A DNA stretch of 64,000 bases from Tragulus kanchil (taxonomy: Eukaryota; Chordata; Mammalia; Artiodactyla; Tragulidae): assembly GCA_022376925.1 (NCBI GenBank), contig JAIOJX010000028.1, positions 71,575,001 to 71,639,000 of the forward strand. Reading direction: 5' to 3'. Shown one piece after another: positions 10,782 to 23,572 of the stretch. A program made the translations under genes and the position numbers. Below the pieces are notes generated by a model that was given only the letters and a program-made list of their open reading frames with translations, searched no databases and was not told the origin of the DNA. Every line of letters starts with the position of its first letter. Position 1 is the first letter of the stretch.

Positions 10782-12964
10782 TAACCAAGTTCATAATGAT
10801 GACTAAGAAGGAATTAAGAATAGAAATTTGAATTCCACTCATAAGTGTGGTTCTGAGACTGTGCTTTTCATTTTATACCATTTGCCTAATTCATCCCTTC
10901 CAGTCATCCTCTCAGCAAATAATCATTAAATTCCTATTATAATCATAGCCCCATGCTAAATACTGTAAAGTAGATTACAAAGGAGAATAAAGGCCCTTCC
11001 AAGGTTTTCATAACCTTTCTGAGAAGACAGTACTCATCCACATTTTAAAAAGCCAAATAGTAGTACATAGAAGGTATGTATTGCTAAGCGCCAAATGAAA
11101 GAGGCAGACAGTGGCTGATATAGGCAGACAAAAGATGACCAATCACTTTAGTCATGAACAAAAGAGCACCTGACAAGAGAGATTCCATGCTGGAATAATG
11201 GAATGAACAAAGGTTTGTATAAATTTTCTCTACTAAGAACCTAAGGATATAAGAACACTGTTCTCCGTATTTTAATCATTTTATCCCAGCTTTAAAACTG
11301 ATTGAGAATATAAGCATTTTAATCATTCTCTCAGCCAAAGCCTAGCTTTAAAATAGAATGTATTTGCATTAAACATTGTTTTGATATTTCCAGTTCCAGG
11401 TACTGCCAGACTTTTCTCAAGTCCTTACCCACTTTGGATGTGAGCGCCTCAGCCTTGTCCTTCTCTCAGAGCAATTCTCAGTCTCCTAGAAGTCTGCCCT
11501 CTCCTCTGTTGCATTTTTAAACTTTTTTTTTTACAGAGTTTTTTGTTGTTTACTGCCATATATCAACCTGAATCTGCCATAGGTATAGATGTGTCCCCCC
11601 TTTCCCAAACCTTCCTCCCATCTCCCTCCCAATCCCACCCCTCCAGGTCACCACAGAACCCCTATTTGAGATCCCCTAGTTCCACAGTATATTCCCCTCC
11701 CTCACCGCCATGTCCATAAGTCTGTTCTCTACATCTGTTTCTCCATTGCTGCTCTGCGTATACATTTATCAGTACCATCTTTCTAGATTCCATATATATG
11801 TGTCAGTATACAGTATTTATCTTTCTCTTTCTGACTTACTTCACTTTGTATAATCGGCTCTAGATTCTCCTTATAATTTAACCAAGTTCATAATGATGAC
11901 TAAGAAGGAATTAAGAATAGAAATTTGAATTCCACTCATAAGTGTGGTTCTGAGACTGTGCTTTTCATTTTATACCATTTGCCTAATTCATCCCTTCCAG
12001 TCATCCTCTCAGCAAATAATCATTAAATTCCTATTATAATCATAGCCCCATGCTAAATACTGTAAAGTAGATTACAAAGGAGAATAAAGGCCCTTCCAAG
12101 GTTTTCATAACCTTTCTGAGAAGACAGTACTCATCCACATTTTAAAAAGCCAAATAGTAGTACATAGAAGGTATGTATTGCTAAGCGCCAAATGAAAGAG
12201 GCAGACAGTGGCTGATATAGGCAGACAAAAGATGACCAATCACTTTAGTCATGAACAAAAGAGCACCTGACAAGAGAGATTCCATGCTGGAATAATGGAA
12301 TGAACAAAGGTTTGTATAAATTTTCTCTACTAAGAACCTAAGGATATAAGAACACTGTTCTCCGTATTTTAATCATTTTATCCCAGCTTTAAAACTGATT
12401 GAGAATATAAGCATTTTAATCATTCTCTCAGCCAAAGCCTAGCTTTAAAATAGAATGTATTTGCATTAAACATTGTTTTGATATTTCCAGTTCCAGGTAC
12501 TGCCAGACTTTTCTCAAGTCCTTACCCACTTTGGATGTGAGCGCCTCAGCCTTGTCCTTCTCTCAGAGCAATTCTCAGTCTCCTAGAAGTCTGCCCTCTC
12601 CTCTGTTGCATTTTTAAACTTTTTTTTTTACAGAGTTTTTTGTTGTTTACTGCCATATATCAACCTGAATCTGCCATAGGTATAGATGTGTCCCCCCTTT
12701 CCCAAACCTTCCTCCCATCTCCCTCCCAATCCCACCCCTCCAGGTCACCACAGAACCCCTATTTGAGATCCCCTAGTTCCACAGTATATTCCCCTCCCTC
12801 ACCGCCATGTCCATAAGTCTGTTCTCTACATCTGTTTCTCCATTGCTGCTCTGCGTATACATTTATCAGTACCATCTTTCTAGATTCCATATATATGTGT
12901 CAGTATACAGTATTTATCTTTCTCTTTCTGACTTACTTCACTTTGTATAATCGGCTCTAGATTC
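10782..12964. repeat. Tandem duplication D4 (offset 1097)
   Basis: Copies are 10782-11867 and 11879-12964, with an 11-base spacer. The only difference noticed is the length of a T run. The unit ends inside the minus-strand L1. The right copy overlaps the left copy of D5. Confidence 0.97.
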
Positions 12965-13600
12965 ATCCACCTCATTAGAACTGACTCAAATGCATTTCTT
13001 TTTATGACTGAGTAATACTCCATTGTATATATGTACCACACTTCTTTATCCATTCATCTGTTGATGGACATCTAGGTTACTTCCATGTTCTAGTTATTAT
13101 AATAGTTCTGCAGTGAATAATGGGGTACAGGTGCCTCTTTCAATTTTGTTTTCCCCAGGGTATATTCCTAGTAGTGGGAATGCTGGGTCATAAGGTAGTT
13201 CTATTCATAGCTTTTTGAGGAATGTCCATACTGTTTTCCATAGTGGCTGTATCAATTTACAGTACAAGAGGCTTCCCTTTTCTCAACACCCACTCCAGCA
13301 ATTATTGTTTGTAGATTTTTTGATGATGGTCATTCTGACTGGTGTGAGTTGATATCTCATTGTAGTTTTGATTTGCATTTCTCTAACAGTGAGTGATGTT
13401 GAGCATCTTTTCATGTATTTGTTGGCCATCTGCATGTCTTCTTTGGAGAGTTGTCTATTTAGGTCGTTTTCCCATTTTTTTTGTTTGGGTTCTTTGTTTA
13501 TTTTTGGTGTTGAGTTGTCTGAGCTGCTTGTGTATTTTGGAAAATAATTCTTTGTTTGTTGTTTCATTTGCTATTCTGTTGCATTTTCATTGGTCTGACT
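11520..13600 (-). repeat. L1 LINE: ORF2 C-terminus and 3' UTR
   Basis: Minus-strand translation gives the L1 ORF2 tail: [65 protein letters not shown]. Scrambled 3' UTR follows, down to a T-run (A-tail) near 11520. Stops are frequent, so it is inactive. The element is broken by duplication D4 (11867/11879) and repeated again by D5. Confidence 0.9.
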
Positions 13601-13604
13601 ATTA

Positions 13605-13860
13605 GATCCCAAACAGACTGGCCCTGAAGGCGTTATTATATCATCTTGTCTCTCCTCCTCCGGTTGCCCTCAGAGCCAGGCTTCCTGACAGTGGGTAGTT
13701 TGAGGTCACAGTTCCTCTCTGAACTGATACAGTACAACACTGCGTGCAACAGCCACAAGAGAAGACATGCTTCTCAGATATGTTCAGTCAGAGGGCTATG
13801 GTTCTGTCAGGAAGAGTCTGGTTTAATGTGTACAGTGCCTGTGGGCATAACAGAACCTGG
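13605..13860. other. Intronic sequence right of the L1
   Basis: No named repeat recognised. It is repeated at 14767-15015 by D5. Confidence 0.4.
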
Positions 13861-13861
13861 T

Positions 13862-14765
13862 GTTCCCCTTTCCCCTCCCCCATCTCCTCCCAATCCCACC
13901 TCCAGGTCACCACAGAACCCCTATTTGAGATCCCCTAGTTCCACAGTATATTCCCCTCCCTCACCGCCATGTCCATAAGTCTGTTCTCTACATCTGTTTC
14001 TCCATTGCTGCTCTGCGTATACATTTATCAGTACCATCTTTCTAGATTCCATATATATGTGTCAGTATACAGTATTTATCTTTCTCTTTCTGACTTACTT
14101 CACTTTGTATAATCGGCTCTAGATTCATCCACCTCATTAGAACTGACTCAAATGCATTTCTTTTTATGACTGAGTAATACTCCATTGTATATATGTACCA
14201 CACTTCTTTATCCATTCATCTGTTGATGGACATCTAGGTTACTTCCATGTTCTAGTTATTATAATAGTTCTGCAGTGAATAATGGGGTACAGGTGCCTCT
14301 TTCAATTTTGTTTTCCCCAGGGTATATTCCTAGTAGTGGGAATGCTGGGTCATAAGGTAGTTCTATTCATAGCTTTTTGAGGAATGTCCATACTGTTTTC
14401 CATAGTGGCTGTATCAATTTACAGTACAAGAGGCTTCCCTTTTCTCCACACCCACTCCAGCAATTATTGTTTGTAGATTTTTTGATGATGGTCATTCTGA
14501 CTGGTGTGAGTTGATATCTCATTGTAGTTTTGATTTGCATTTCTCTAACAGTGAGTGATGTTGAGCATCTTTTCATGTATTTGTTGGCCATCTGCATGTC
14601 TTCTTTGGAGAGTTGTCTATTTAGGTCGTTTTCCCATTTTTTTTGTTTGGGTTCTTTGTTTATTTTTGGTGTTGAGTTGTCTGAGCTGCTTGTGTATTTT
14701 GGAAAATAATTCTTTGTTTGTTGTTTCATTTGCTATTCTGTTGCATTTTCATTGGTCTGACTATT
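13862..14765 (-). repeat. L1 ORF2 tail and 3' UTR (D5 duplicate)
   Basis: Second copy of about 12690-13600. The left edge (13862-13900) is corrupted and the remainder nearly identical. Here the reading frame runs on through [19 protein letters not shown]. Confidence 0.9.
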
Positions 14766-15119
14766 AGATCCCAAACAGACTGGCCCTGAAGGCGTTATTA
14801 TATCATCTTGTCTCTCCTCCTCCGGTTGCCCTCAGAGCCAGGCTTCCTGACAGTGGGTAGTTTGAGGTCACAGTTCCTCTCTGAACTGATACAGTACAAC
14901 ACTGCGTGCAACAGCCACAAGAGAAGACATGCTTCTCAGATATGTTCAGTCAGAGGGCTATGGTTCTGTCAGGAAGAGTCTGGTTTAATGTGTACAGTGC
15001 CTGTGGGCATAACAGTGACGGTAGGCAGCTGACCTCAGCACTCACCCTTTCTGCTATGTTTCCTCAAACAAAAATGGAGATGGTCTCTTCTGTTTTATCT
15101 CACTGGAGTATCATGTGTA

Positions 15120-15235
15120 TTGGCAAATCAGAGAATATTAAACTTTACATGATCTGCAAGATCACACAGTCCAACCCCTTACTTTACAGAGAATCTGCAA
15201 CTTGCCCAAGATGACACAAGCAATTAGGGAAAAAA
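15120..15235 (+). repeat. Ancient MIR-like SINE
   Basis: A degenerate match to the mammalian core: TTTACAGAGAATCTGCAACTT, then GCCCAAGATGACACAAGCAA. Family assignment is tentative. Confidence 0.35.
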
Positions 15236-15537
15236 AGAGGGGCTAGAAGCCAGGGGTTTTGCTTCACAGTTGCTTGCTCACTCCATTTGATACATTTGCT
15301 CTCCAAAATAGGCACCTTTGGGTTTTTGAGAATCCCCACTGTGTGTACCCCGGAGTCTTACATATTTTCTCCATCCTTTCTGAATATTTATTTCCAAACA
15401 AGATTTGCAAAAGTAAACTAGTATAAATACAAATATACCTCATTTTATGCAAGGTCTTGTCCTAAAGACAGGGCCTGATTTCTTTTTCCCAAATAAACCA
15501 CATCCAACTGTGGATGGAGATGGAGAGTATACGTATT

Positions 15538-15862
15538 CTTTTAAAAAACATTTATTTATTTATTTATTTTGGGGGGGTGGCGGGTTGGGGAGTGAGGGGG
15601 GGCGGGCCACTTCTTTTGGTCTTTCATTTCTCTATTTTCATCCGTCTTTGTTCTTTGGCTCCTGTGGGCCTCCCATCGCGGTGGCCTCTGTTGTCGCAGA
15701 GCACCGGCTCTGGGCGCATGCGCTCCAGAGCTCCGGCTCGGTAATTGGACACATGGGTCCAGCCGCTCCGCGGCACGTGGGATCTTCCCAGGCCAGGGAT
15801 CGAACCGGCGCCCCTTGCACTGCAAGGCGGTGTCCTTACCCAGTGGACCACCAGGGAAGCCC
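15538..15862 (-). repeat. Full-length CHR-derived SINE with target-site duplication
   Basis: Minus strand: GGGCTTCCCTGGTGGTCCAC head, box-B-like GGTTCGATCCCTGGCC, body ending AAGAAGTGGCCCGCC, C-rich segment, then an A-rich TAAATAAATAAA tail. It is flanked by the perfect 13-base duplication GAGTATACGTATT at 15525-15537 and 15863-15875, so it is a recent intact insertion. Confidence 0.93.
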
Positions 15863-16319
15863 GAGTATACGTATTAATCACTGTTTTTTATTATTATTTT
15901 TATTCTCCCATGACAACTCGATAAGAAAGCAAAGTATTCACTCATTAGTGGAATACATTAGTTTGAGTCTATTCAGATAATTTTTTTTTTACATACTCAA
16001 GTCTAACGTGCATATTATCACTTTATATATTATATTAGTTTTAATATATGCCTCAATATTAATGGCCCCAAATAATTAATTCCTTATTTCCCATTATGAT
16101 TTATGTGGTACATTAAAAAAAAAAAAAAAACTATTGCTTCTGTGCTAATATGCATAGGTCTTTGCCATGAAAATTATAGATGAAAACTTTAAGGAAACTC
16201 TATTTATATACATGGGGGAAAAGCTAAATGGGTAGGCAGCCCTCTGAAGAATTGGATTAAAATGAAAAGAGAGGTAAGTGACATACGGAAGGTGCTACTG
16301 TCCAGAGAAGCATAGAGGC

Positions 16320-16520
16320 ATTTTTAAATATTTATTCATTTATTTATTCTGGCTGTGCCAGATCTTATTTTCCACAGGAAGGATCTTTGATCTTTGTTGT
16401 AGCAGGTGGGGTCTTTTTAGTTGCATCATGTAGGATCTAGTTCCCTGACCAGGGATGGAACCACTCCTTGCATTGGAAGTGTGGAGTGTCACCCATGCTT
16501 CCCCACCAGGGAAGTTCCAG
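16320..16520 (-). repeat. CHR-class SINE, older copy
   Basis: Reverse complement of the tRNA-like head: GTTCCCTGACCAGGGATGG, then CCACCAGGGAAGTTCC, preceded by ATTTATTCATTTATTTATT. Repeated at 17408-17608 by D6. Confidence 0.8.
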
Positions 16521-17407
16521 GAGTCTTATTTTTTAACTCAGTTAGTATCAGCTATCCTCTTGGGACCTTACCATACAGTCTATTTGTAAAATCATAATGA
16601 ATGATAAATCTAACTGCCTTTACTGTCAGTGGTTATCTCTATTCAGATACAATGACAATTCTCATCATAATGTCTATGATTAATTCTCACACATGATAGT
16701 AATGTTGTGTCCTTTATCTACCTTAGAGGATGGAGGAGAAAATCTAATTCAACAGATATGCCTCAGAATAGTGTTATTCACTTAATGGTGTAGCAACAGT
16801 ATTCTCACTGAAAGAGGATACTGAGAAATAGAGGGCAATGAATTCTTTTAGGGAGCAGTTTAAGAGAAAGCAGGTAAAGGATTCTAATTCTTGAGACTTT
16901 GAATAGCACGATAAGCACTGTAGCCTTAATGGAACAAAGAATTTAGCATTCACTGAACTGTTTACAGATTTAGACAGTGAATAAAATGTGGAGCAGTTTC
17001 AGGTAGATGTGGAGAATCTAAGAGCATATTATCATTGTGAATACATTAGTTTGAGTCTATTCAGATAATTTTTTTTTTACATACTCAAGTCTAACGTGCA
17101 TATTATCACTTTATATATTATATTAGTTTTAATATATGCCTCAATATTAATGGCCCCAAATAATTAATTCCTTATTTCCCATTATGATTTATGTGGTACA
17201 TTAAAAAAAAAAAAAAAACTATTGCTTCTGTGCTAATATGCATAGGTCTTTGCCATGAAAATTATAGATGAAAACTTTAAGGAAACTCTATTTATATACA
17301 TGGGGGAAAAGCTAAATGGGTAGGCAGCCCTCTGAAGAATTGGATTAAAATGAAAAGAGAGGTAAGTGACATACGGAAGGTGCTACTGTCCAGAGAAGCA
17401 TAGAGGC

Positions 17408-17608
17408 ATTTTTAAATATTTATTCATTTATTTATTCTGGCTGTGCCAGATCTTATTTTCCACAGGAAGGATCTTTGATCTTTGTTGTAGCAGGTGGGGT
17501 CTTTTTAGTTGCATCATGTAGGATCTAGTTCCCTGACCAGGGATGGAACCACTCCTTGCATTGGAAGTGTGGAGTGTCACCCATGCTTCCCCACCAGGGA
17601 AGTTCCAG
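17408..17608 (-). repeat. CHR-class SINE (D6 duplicate)
   Basis: Second copy of 16320-16520. Confidence 0.8.
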
Positions 17609-18097
17609 GAGTCTTATTTTTTAACTCAGTTAGTATCAGCTATCCTCTTGGGACCTTACCATACAGTCTATTTGTAAAATCATAATGAATGATAAATCTA
17701 ACTGCCTTTACTGTCAGTGGTTATCTCTATTCAGATACAATGACAATTCTCATCATAATGTCTATGATTAATTCTCACACATGATAGTAATGTTGTGTCC
17801 TTTATCTACCTTAGAGGATGGAGGAGAAAATCTAATTCAACAGATATGCCTCAGAATAGTGTTATTCACTTAATGGTGTAGCAACAGTATTCTCACTGAA
17901 AGAGGATACTGAGAAATAGAGGGCAATGAATTCTTTTAGGGAGCAGTTTAAGAGAAAGCAGGTAAAGGATTCTAATTCTTGAGACTTTGAATAGCACGAT
18001 AAGCACTGTAGCCTTAATGGAACAAAGAATTTAGCATTCACTGAACTGTTTACAGATTTAGACAGTGAATAAAATGTGGAGCAGTTTTAGGTAGATG

Positions 18098-18600
18098 GAG
18101 TGAGAAGAATCAGAAGGTTTTTCCAGAGTTAAGAATGTTTTTAGAAAATGAAAACAAAGCTGGCAGGTTAGCTCTCATGTTTATTTGAGGTCGTTTATCA
18201 CCTGTCCCTGTTTCTCATGAAAAACATTGTGTAAGTAAATTTCAGCAGTAGATAGTTGTTTCATAATCCGGACAGGGAAGACTGGGTGGGTTGAAGTTAG
18301 AGCAGTGTGTGTGTGGGGTTGGAGGGTGGTGCCTACAGGAGCCAGGAGGACAATGGAAATAGGTCAAGTGTGTCTGATGAAAGACTTGGTGAAGTAGTAG
18401 ATGGGCATGGTGGTGCGCTGCAGAGCCCGTGGCCTGTCTAAAGGCATTTATAAATGATTCACTTTAAAAAAGAAACTTATTCATGAAAAACCTAACTGCG
18501 GGCCTATTTCCACCCAAGATCAAGCAGTTGGTGAGTTCTGGATTCATAAAATCCAAAACCCTGAGGCCTCAGTGAATACCAACATAGGAACAAGAAGTAA
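18098..18600. other. Unannotated intronic sequence
   Basis: No exon or named repeat recognised. There is a short (TG)n near 18306. Confidence 0.4.
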
Positions 18601-18604
18601 CTGT

Positions 18605-18995
18605 TAAGTCTTTGTCTAATATCATATATTAACACTTACTTATGGAGCCTGAAAAAATGGTACCAATGAACCTATTTGCAGAGCAGGAATAGAGATGCAG
18701 ACATAGAGAACAGACTTTGGACATGGGGGGAAAGAAGAGAGTGGGACAAATTGAGAGAGTCGTGAAACATATACATCACCGTATGTAAAACAGACAGCTA
18801 AGGGGAAGTTGCTGAATAGCACAGGGAGCTGAACAGGTCACTGTGTGACAGCCTAGAGGGGTGGGATGACGTCGGGGTGGAGAGGCTCAGAGCAGATTAT
18901 ATATATTTATAGCTGATTCACATTGTTGTATGGGAGAAGCCAATATAATATTGTAGAGCAATTATCCCCCAATTAAAAGTAATTTTTAATAAAAA
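18605..18995 (+). repeat. L1 3' UTR end, plus strand
   Basis: Ruminant L1 3' end in order: GGTACCAATGAACCTATTTG, GCAGAGCAGGAATAGAGATG, GAATAGCACAGGGAGCTGAA, TATAGCTGATTCACATTGTT, GCAATTATCCCCCAATTAAA and an A-rich tail. Confidence 0.85.
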
Positions 18996-20079
18996 AAGAT
19001 TGTTTTATATAAAAATGTAAAAATGGTTTATTTCTTACAGTTGTAGCCTAAAATGATGCTCATTACTATATATTTCTGCAGGACTTACTATCCTATAAAA
19101 ATCAATCGTTATTAATCAATGACTTATATTTGTAAAATATTGTGCCCAAAAGAGTCTTTCACTTAGAGCAAAAGTATCTCAGTCTGACATCTGTGAATCT
19201 GATTATATTTATGCAAAGGCTTGTGTGGGTGTGTCTGCATGTGCAGTTTTAAGGGAAAAGGTTTATAACTCATCCAGTGTGTCACAGCCCTACAGGAAGA
19301 AGACAAACACCCAGGAAAAGGAAAGAAATCCACAATCATTATGACGCAGGTCCATTTGTATGTAGAAATCTGGGTGCCAACATTGAGTCCTATGTAATGT
19401 TCTTTGGTGACAGAATTCTCCCCATGAAAGAATAAGAGGAATGAGATAGGCCTTCAGTCTTGGAAGGGCACTAGTAAAGCAACAGCAGGAACATAGTCAT
19501 GGGACCAACTCACTGGACCAAGATGCACAGAATTCCTCAAGCTGGACAGGACAAGGTCTGATTATAAGAACTGAGTCAGAATCTGTCCATCAGCAAAATT
19601 GGTGCCTCTGGTTTGAGAAGGTCACCCCTGAGCCTGGGCATTGTAGTGGGTGGGCTTAGTGACTCCAGATGAGTAAACTGGAATGCTGGTCTGGGCTGGA
19701 GACCAGGCAGATCCAAAATAAGACAAATATTAAACCCATATGTGAAGGGTACAAAAAAAAATTGAAACAAAAAACATCTGCTGAGTCTCTATCCTGTGTT
19801 GATAGCTAACAGACACTTCATGTGTACAGTCTCATTTAACTCCTTTACTAAATGATACCTAGAAGCCAAAACTTGAGATACATTCTCCTTTACAAAAGAA
19901 ATCATAACATCATGGTCCTCAGTATTTCTTTAAGGAAGGACAGACATTAAGCCCATATTTTCAAATAAACTTTACAAAGTACCAAAGTTGCCCTAGATCA
20001 GTAAGTTTCAGTGAAGGAGGGGAGCACATGCCCCTCTGAGAGCGGTGGGGAATGTCATTTTAAAAGATTTGCAGAAGGG

Positions 20080-20335
20080 CTTCCTTGGTGGTCCACTGGG
20101 TAAGGACACAGCCTTGCAGTGCAAGGGGCACTGATTCGATCCCTGGCCTGGGAAGATCCCATGTGCTGCAGAGCAGCTGGATGGATGTGTCCAACTTCTT
20201 AGCCAGAACTCGGGAGCGCATGCGCCCAGAGCCGGTGCACTGCAGTGAGAAAGGCCACTGTGATGGGAGGGCCACACAGGCCAAAGAACAAAGGAGGATG
20301 GAAATAAATAAATGAAAGACCCAATAGAAGTGGCC
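20080..20335 (+). repeat. CHR-derived SINE, subfamily without C-rich tail
   Basis: GGGCTTCCTTGGTGGTCCAC head, TTGCAGTGCAAGGGGCACTG, GATTCGATCCCTGGCC, body to ATGAAAGACCCAATAGAAGT-GGCC, then an AT-rich tail. Repeated at 21184-21443 by D7. Confidence 0.9.
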
Positions 20336-21183
20336 AAAATATATATATTTTAAAGTCTAAGAAAAAAGACTTGCACAAGATAAACTGAAAAGGGGATACC
20401 CAAAATAGAAGGTTTGGCCAAAAATTATTTTATATATTTTTTAAAGTCTACGCAGGTCCATTTGTATGTAGAAATCTGGGTGCCAACATTGAGTCCTATG
20501 TAATGTTCTTTGGTGACAGAATTCTCCCCATGAAAGAATAAGAGGAATGAGATAGGCCTTCAGTCTTGGAAGGGCACTAGTAAAGCAACAGCAGGAACAT
20601 AGTCATGGGACCAACTCACTGGACCAAGATGCACAGAATTCCTCAAGCTGGACAGGACAAGGTCTGATTATAAGAACTGAGTCAGAATCTGTCCATCAGC
20701 AAAATTGGTGCCTCTGGTTTGAGAAGGTCACCCCTGAGCCTGGGCATTGTAGTGGGTGGGCTTAGTGACTCCAGATGAGTAAACTGGAATGCTGGTCTGG
20801 GCTGGAGACCAGGCAGATCCAAAATAAGACAAATATTAAACCCATATGTGAAGGGTACAAAAAAAAATTGAAACAAAAAACATCTGCTGAGTCTCTATCC
20901 TGTGTTGATAGCTAACAGACACTTCATGTGTACAGTCTCATTTAACTCCTTTACTAAATGATACCTAGAAGCCAAAACTTGAGATACATTCTCCTTTACA
21001 AAAGAAATCATAACATCATGGTCCTCAGTATTTCTTTAAGGAAGGACAGACATTAAGCCCATATTTTCAAATAAACTTTACAAAGTACCAAAGTTGCCCT
21101 AGATCAGTAAGTTTCAGTGAAGGAGGAGAGCACATGCCCCTCTGAGAGCGGTGGGGAATGTCATTTTAAAAGATTTGCAGAAG

Positions 21184-21443
21184 GGCTTCCTTGGTGGTCC
21201 ACTGGGTAAGGACACAGCCTTGCAGTGCAAGGGGCACTGATTCGATCCCTGGCCTGGGAAGATCCCATGTGCTGCAGAGCAGCTGGATGGATGTGTCCAA
21301 CTTCTTAGCCAGAACTCGGGAGCGCATGCGCCCAGAGCCGGTGCACTGCAGTGAGAAAGGCCACTGTGATGGGAGGGCCACACAGGCCAAAGAACAAAGG
21401 AGGATGGAAATAAATAAATGAAAGACCCAATAGAAGTGGCCAA
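21184..21443 (+). repeat. CHR-derived SINE (D7 duplicate)
   Basis: Second copy of 20080-20335. Confidence 0.9.
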
Positions 21444-21495
21444 AAATATATATATTTTTTTTAAAGTCTAAGAAAAAAAAGACTTGCACAAGATA

Positions 21496-23190
21496 TCCAT
21501 GCACTGTAATATTTTTGCTCATTGATTTGGGAATACAGACAACAAAGAGATGCTCAGAGATGGGTTTGTGTCTCAAGATCAGTAATTCTCAAGAGAAAGA
21601 ACACTCCCTTCGTGAGGGTTGTTAGTATAACTAGTCTGTTGCGAGATCTTTCTGTGATGTGCTATGACTTCCCAGAATGTCATAACAAATGAAGGAAGAA
21701 GATCCAACATGCCAATTTCCCACCAGTGCTCCCCAAACCAGACCATGCTGCCGCAGATAATCACACTGACAAGAAATTGTAGTTTTGTTTCAGGAAACAC
21801 ATTAATGCCCCTTTCAGTAATTTTCCTTAGAATGAGTTTTCTAAATATCTAATGGTTACTTATTAGCAGTACTCTAACCTATTAACAGTTTAAAAAGAAA
21901 AAGGCAATGTATTGTTTCGATCCTATACTTCCCTAAAATGTATTATTCATCCTGTTGCCTTCTTAAACAAAAAGTGGTTATTTTAACTCTTCCATACCAC
22001 TCAAGATCATCACTGTGACCACTGACCTGAGGTATATAATAAGAGTGTCCTTGTCTTCTTTGCTGTCTGTCATCAGGCTATCTGTTCAGCTTAGGTACCA
22101 ATTGATATAGCGTATCTCCTTAAAATTAATTCTGGGCTGAAACACTGTAGACAAATATTAAAAATCATTATATTTTACTATTTTATGATCATGAAATCAA
22201 GTCCACTCATTTTGCATATCAAAACTAAAAGACTCAGAGTTACGACTTGCCCATGGCCACACAATGGATTATGGTGGAGCTGCATCTCACTTATAATTTG
22301 CAGCTTTCAGGAAAAATATTAGTCAAAATTGCCATTAGAAATCGTTAAACTAATCTTTAAGCATGCTATCTATGTTTTCTGTACCATAATTTTTATACTC
22401 ATAGGAGTTTGGGTACCACAGAGACAGACTGAGAAAATAAAAAAGGGAAAGTCTGCAGGCAAATTGGTGTCAATTCAAACCATTTGCTTTTAAGATAACC
22501 ATCAAATCCAGTGATTGAGAAATGAGAGCTTTTTATTGTGTTCTTCTTTCTCAATGGAATTTTGCCATTTGGTTTTAGTATGAAGCCTCTATAACATTAT
22601 GTTACTATATTTCAATTGATTGTTCCTGCTGCTGAAGATTAGAGGATTAGGTTTTAAAGCTCAGATGTGAATTAAATGTAACTATAACATCAGTACAGCT
22701 CCATGAGGGGTCTAGAGTGTCCAGGTGCACAGGACTGCTGGCTCCACCTTTAGCACTTTTTCCTCCTACAGTCCCCCTACCTAGTTATTACATATCAAGC
22801 TCTGGATATGACTTGAAAAACAGGGGAAAAAAGGTTTGCTAGCACACTTTTTCATAATGATTTCCAGTTTGCTTCCTTCCTGTTCTCTGTTCTCTAGTGA
22901 TTAAGCTTGCTGCATAAGGGAGGTATTAGTAAATGAGAAGGCTTTGAGTTGCATTCAGTCATTTTGATTAGCATCTTCAGTAACTTCTTTTTTTCTCACA
23001 AACATATGGCAAGCAACATGCAATGTTCCAATGACTGTGATCTCAAGTCTAAAGTACTATTCGTTCAGTCCTTAAACCTGAAACAAACATCTGGTGGTTC
23101 TTACTTTGAGGAAAAAGTACCTTAGTGCATTACCTCTGTCTATGATTCGAGATCATTGTAAGTAGATGAGATTAGACCACAAGGCTTTGT
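21496..23190. other. Unannotated intronic sequence
   Basis: Mostly unique. A MIR-like patch may lie at 22190-22310 (GACTTGCCCATGGCCACACAA). No exon recognised. Confidence 0.4.
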
Positions 23191-23207
23191 TGGTCCATTC
23201 AATTAAA

Positions 23208-23345
23208 AAAAAAAAAAAATTACGGACTTCCCCAGTGGGTAGGGAGTCCGCCTTGCAGTGCAGGGAGCACTGGTTCGATCCCTGGCCCGGAAAGATCCTG
23301 CGTGCCGTGGAGTGGCTGGACTGGTTTGTCCAATTGTGAGCCAGC
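23208..23345 (+). repeat. CHR-derived SINE, truncated
   Basis: Head and middle only: CTTGCAGTGCAGGGAGCACTG, GTTCGATCCCTGGCCCGG, AGTGGCTGGACTGGTTTGTCC. An unusual A run precedes it. Confidence 0.75.
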
Positions 23346-23572
23346 AGTGACAGAGGCCTTCATTTCCTCTAAAGTAGGAAAAGGCAGTAGGACCATGCAG
23401 TAATCTTAAGGACCTCTTCCTTTCTGTCTCATCTTGCAGTAATAATGTATAAACATATCTAGTATAGCTCTCCCTCATTAGAAAAAATAAAAAAGATTTG
23501 AATGCTTTCTTCTCACCATCCCATATATGCTCAGAATTTTCACAGTTTGTGTATACTGTTCATGTTGCCATG

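Larger units (their letters stand above)
12739..15015. repeat. Tandem duplication D5 (offset 1162)
   Basis: Copies are 12739-13853 and 13901-15015. The 13862-13900 lead-in is an indel-ridden version of 12690-12738. There is a single-base difference at 13286 (A) versus 14448 (C). The unit is mostly L1 ORF2 tail. Confidence 0.96.
15951..18097. repeat. Tandem duplication D6 (offset 1088)
   Basis: Copies are 15951-17009 and 17039-18097, with a 29-base spacer. There is one C/T difference near 17000 versus 18088. The unit contains a degraded CHR-class SINE. Confidence 0.97.
19344..21495. repeat. Tandem duplication D7 (offset 1106)
   Basis: Copies are 19344-20382 and 20450-21495. The 20383-20449 spacer includes a garbled version of the SINE tail (GGCCAAAAATTATTTT...). 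The copies differ in AT-run lengths and at one G/A (20019 versus 21126). The unit contains a complete CHR-derived SINE. Confidence 0.97.

Noticed and set aside
15780..15815. tRNA gene from the box-B-like motif GATCGAACCGG
   Set aside because: It is the tRNA-derived head of a SINE; no complete cloverleaf is present.
15447..15980. 177-codon plus-strand frame
   Set aside because: It crosses a SINE and its target-site duplication; the protein is SINE sequence read antisense. The same SINE-derived peptide recurs at 33503, 34605 and 41469.
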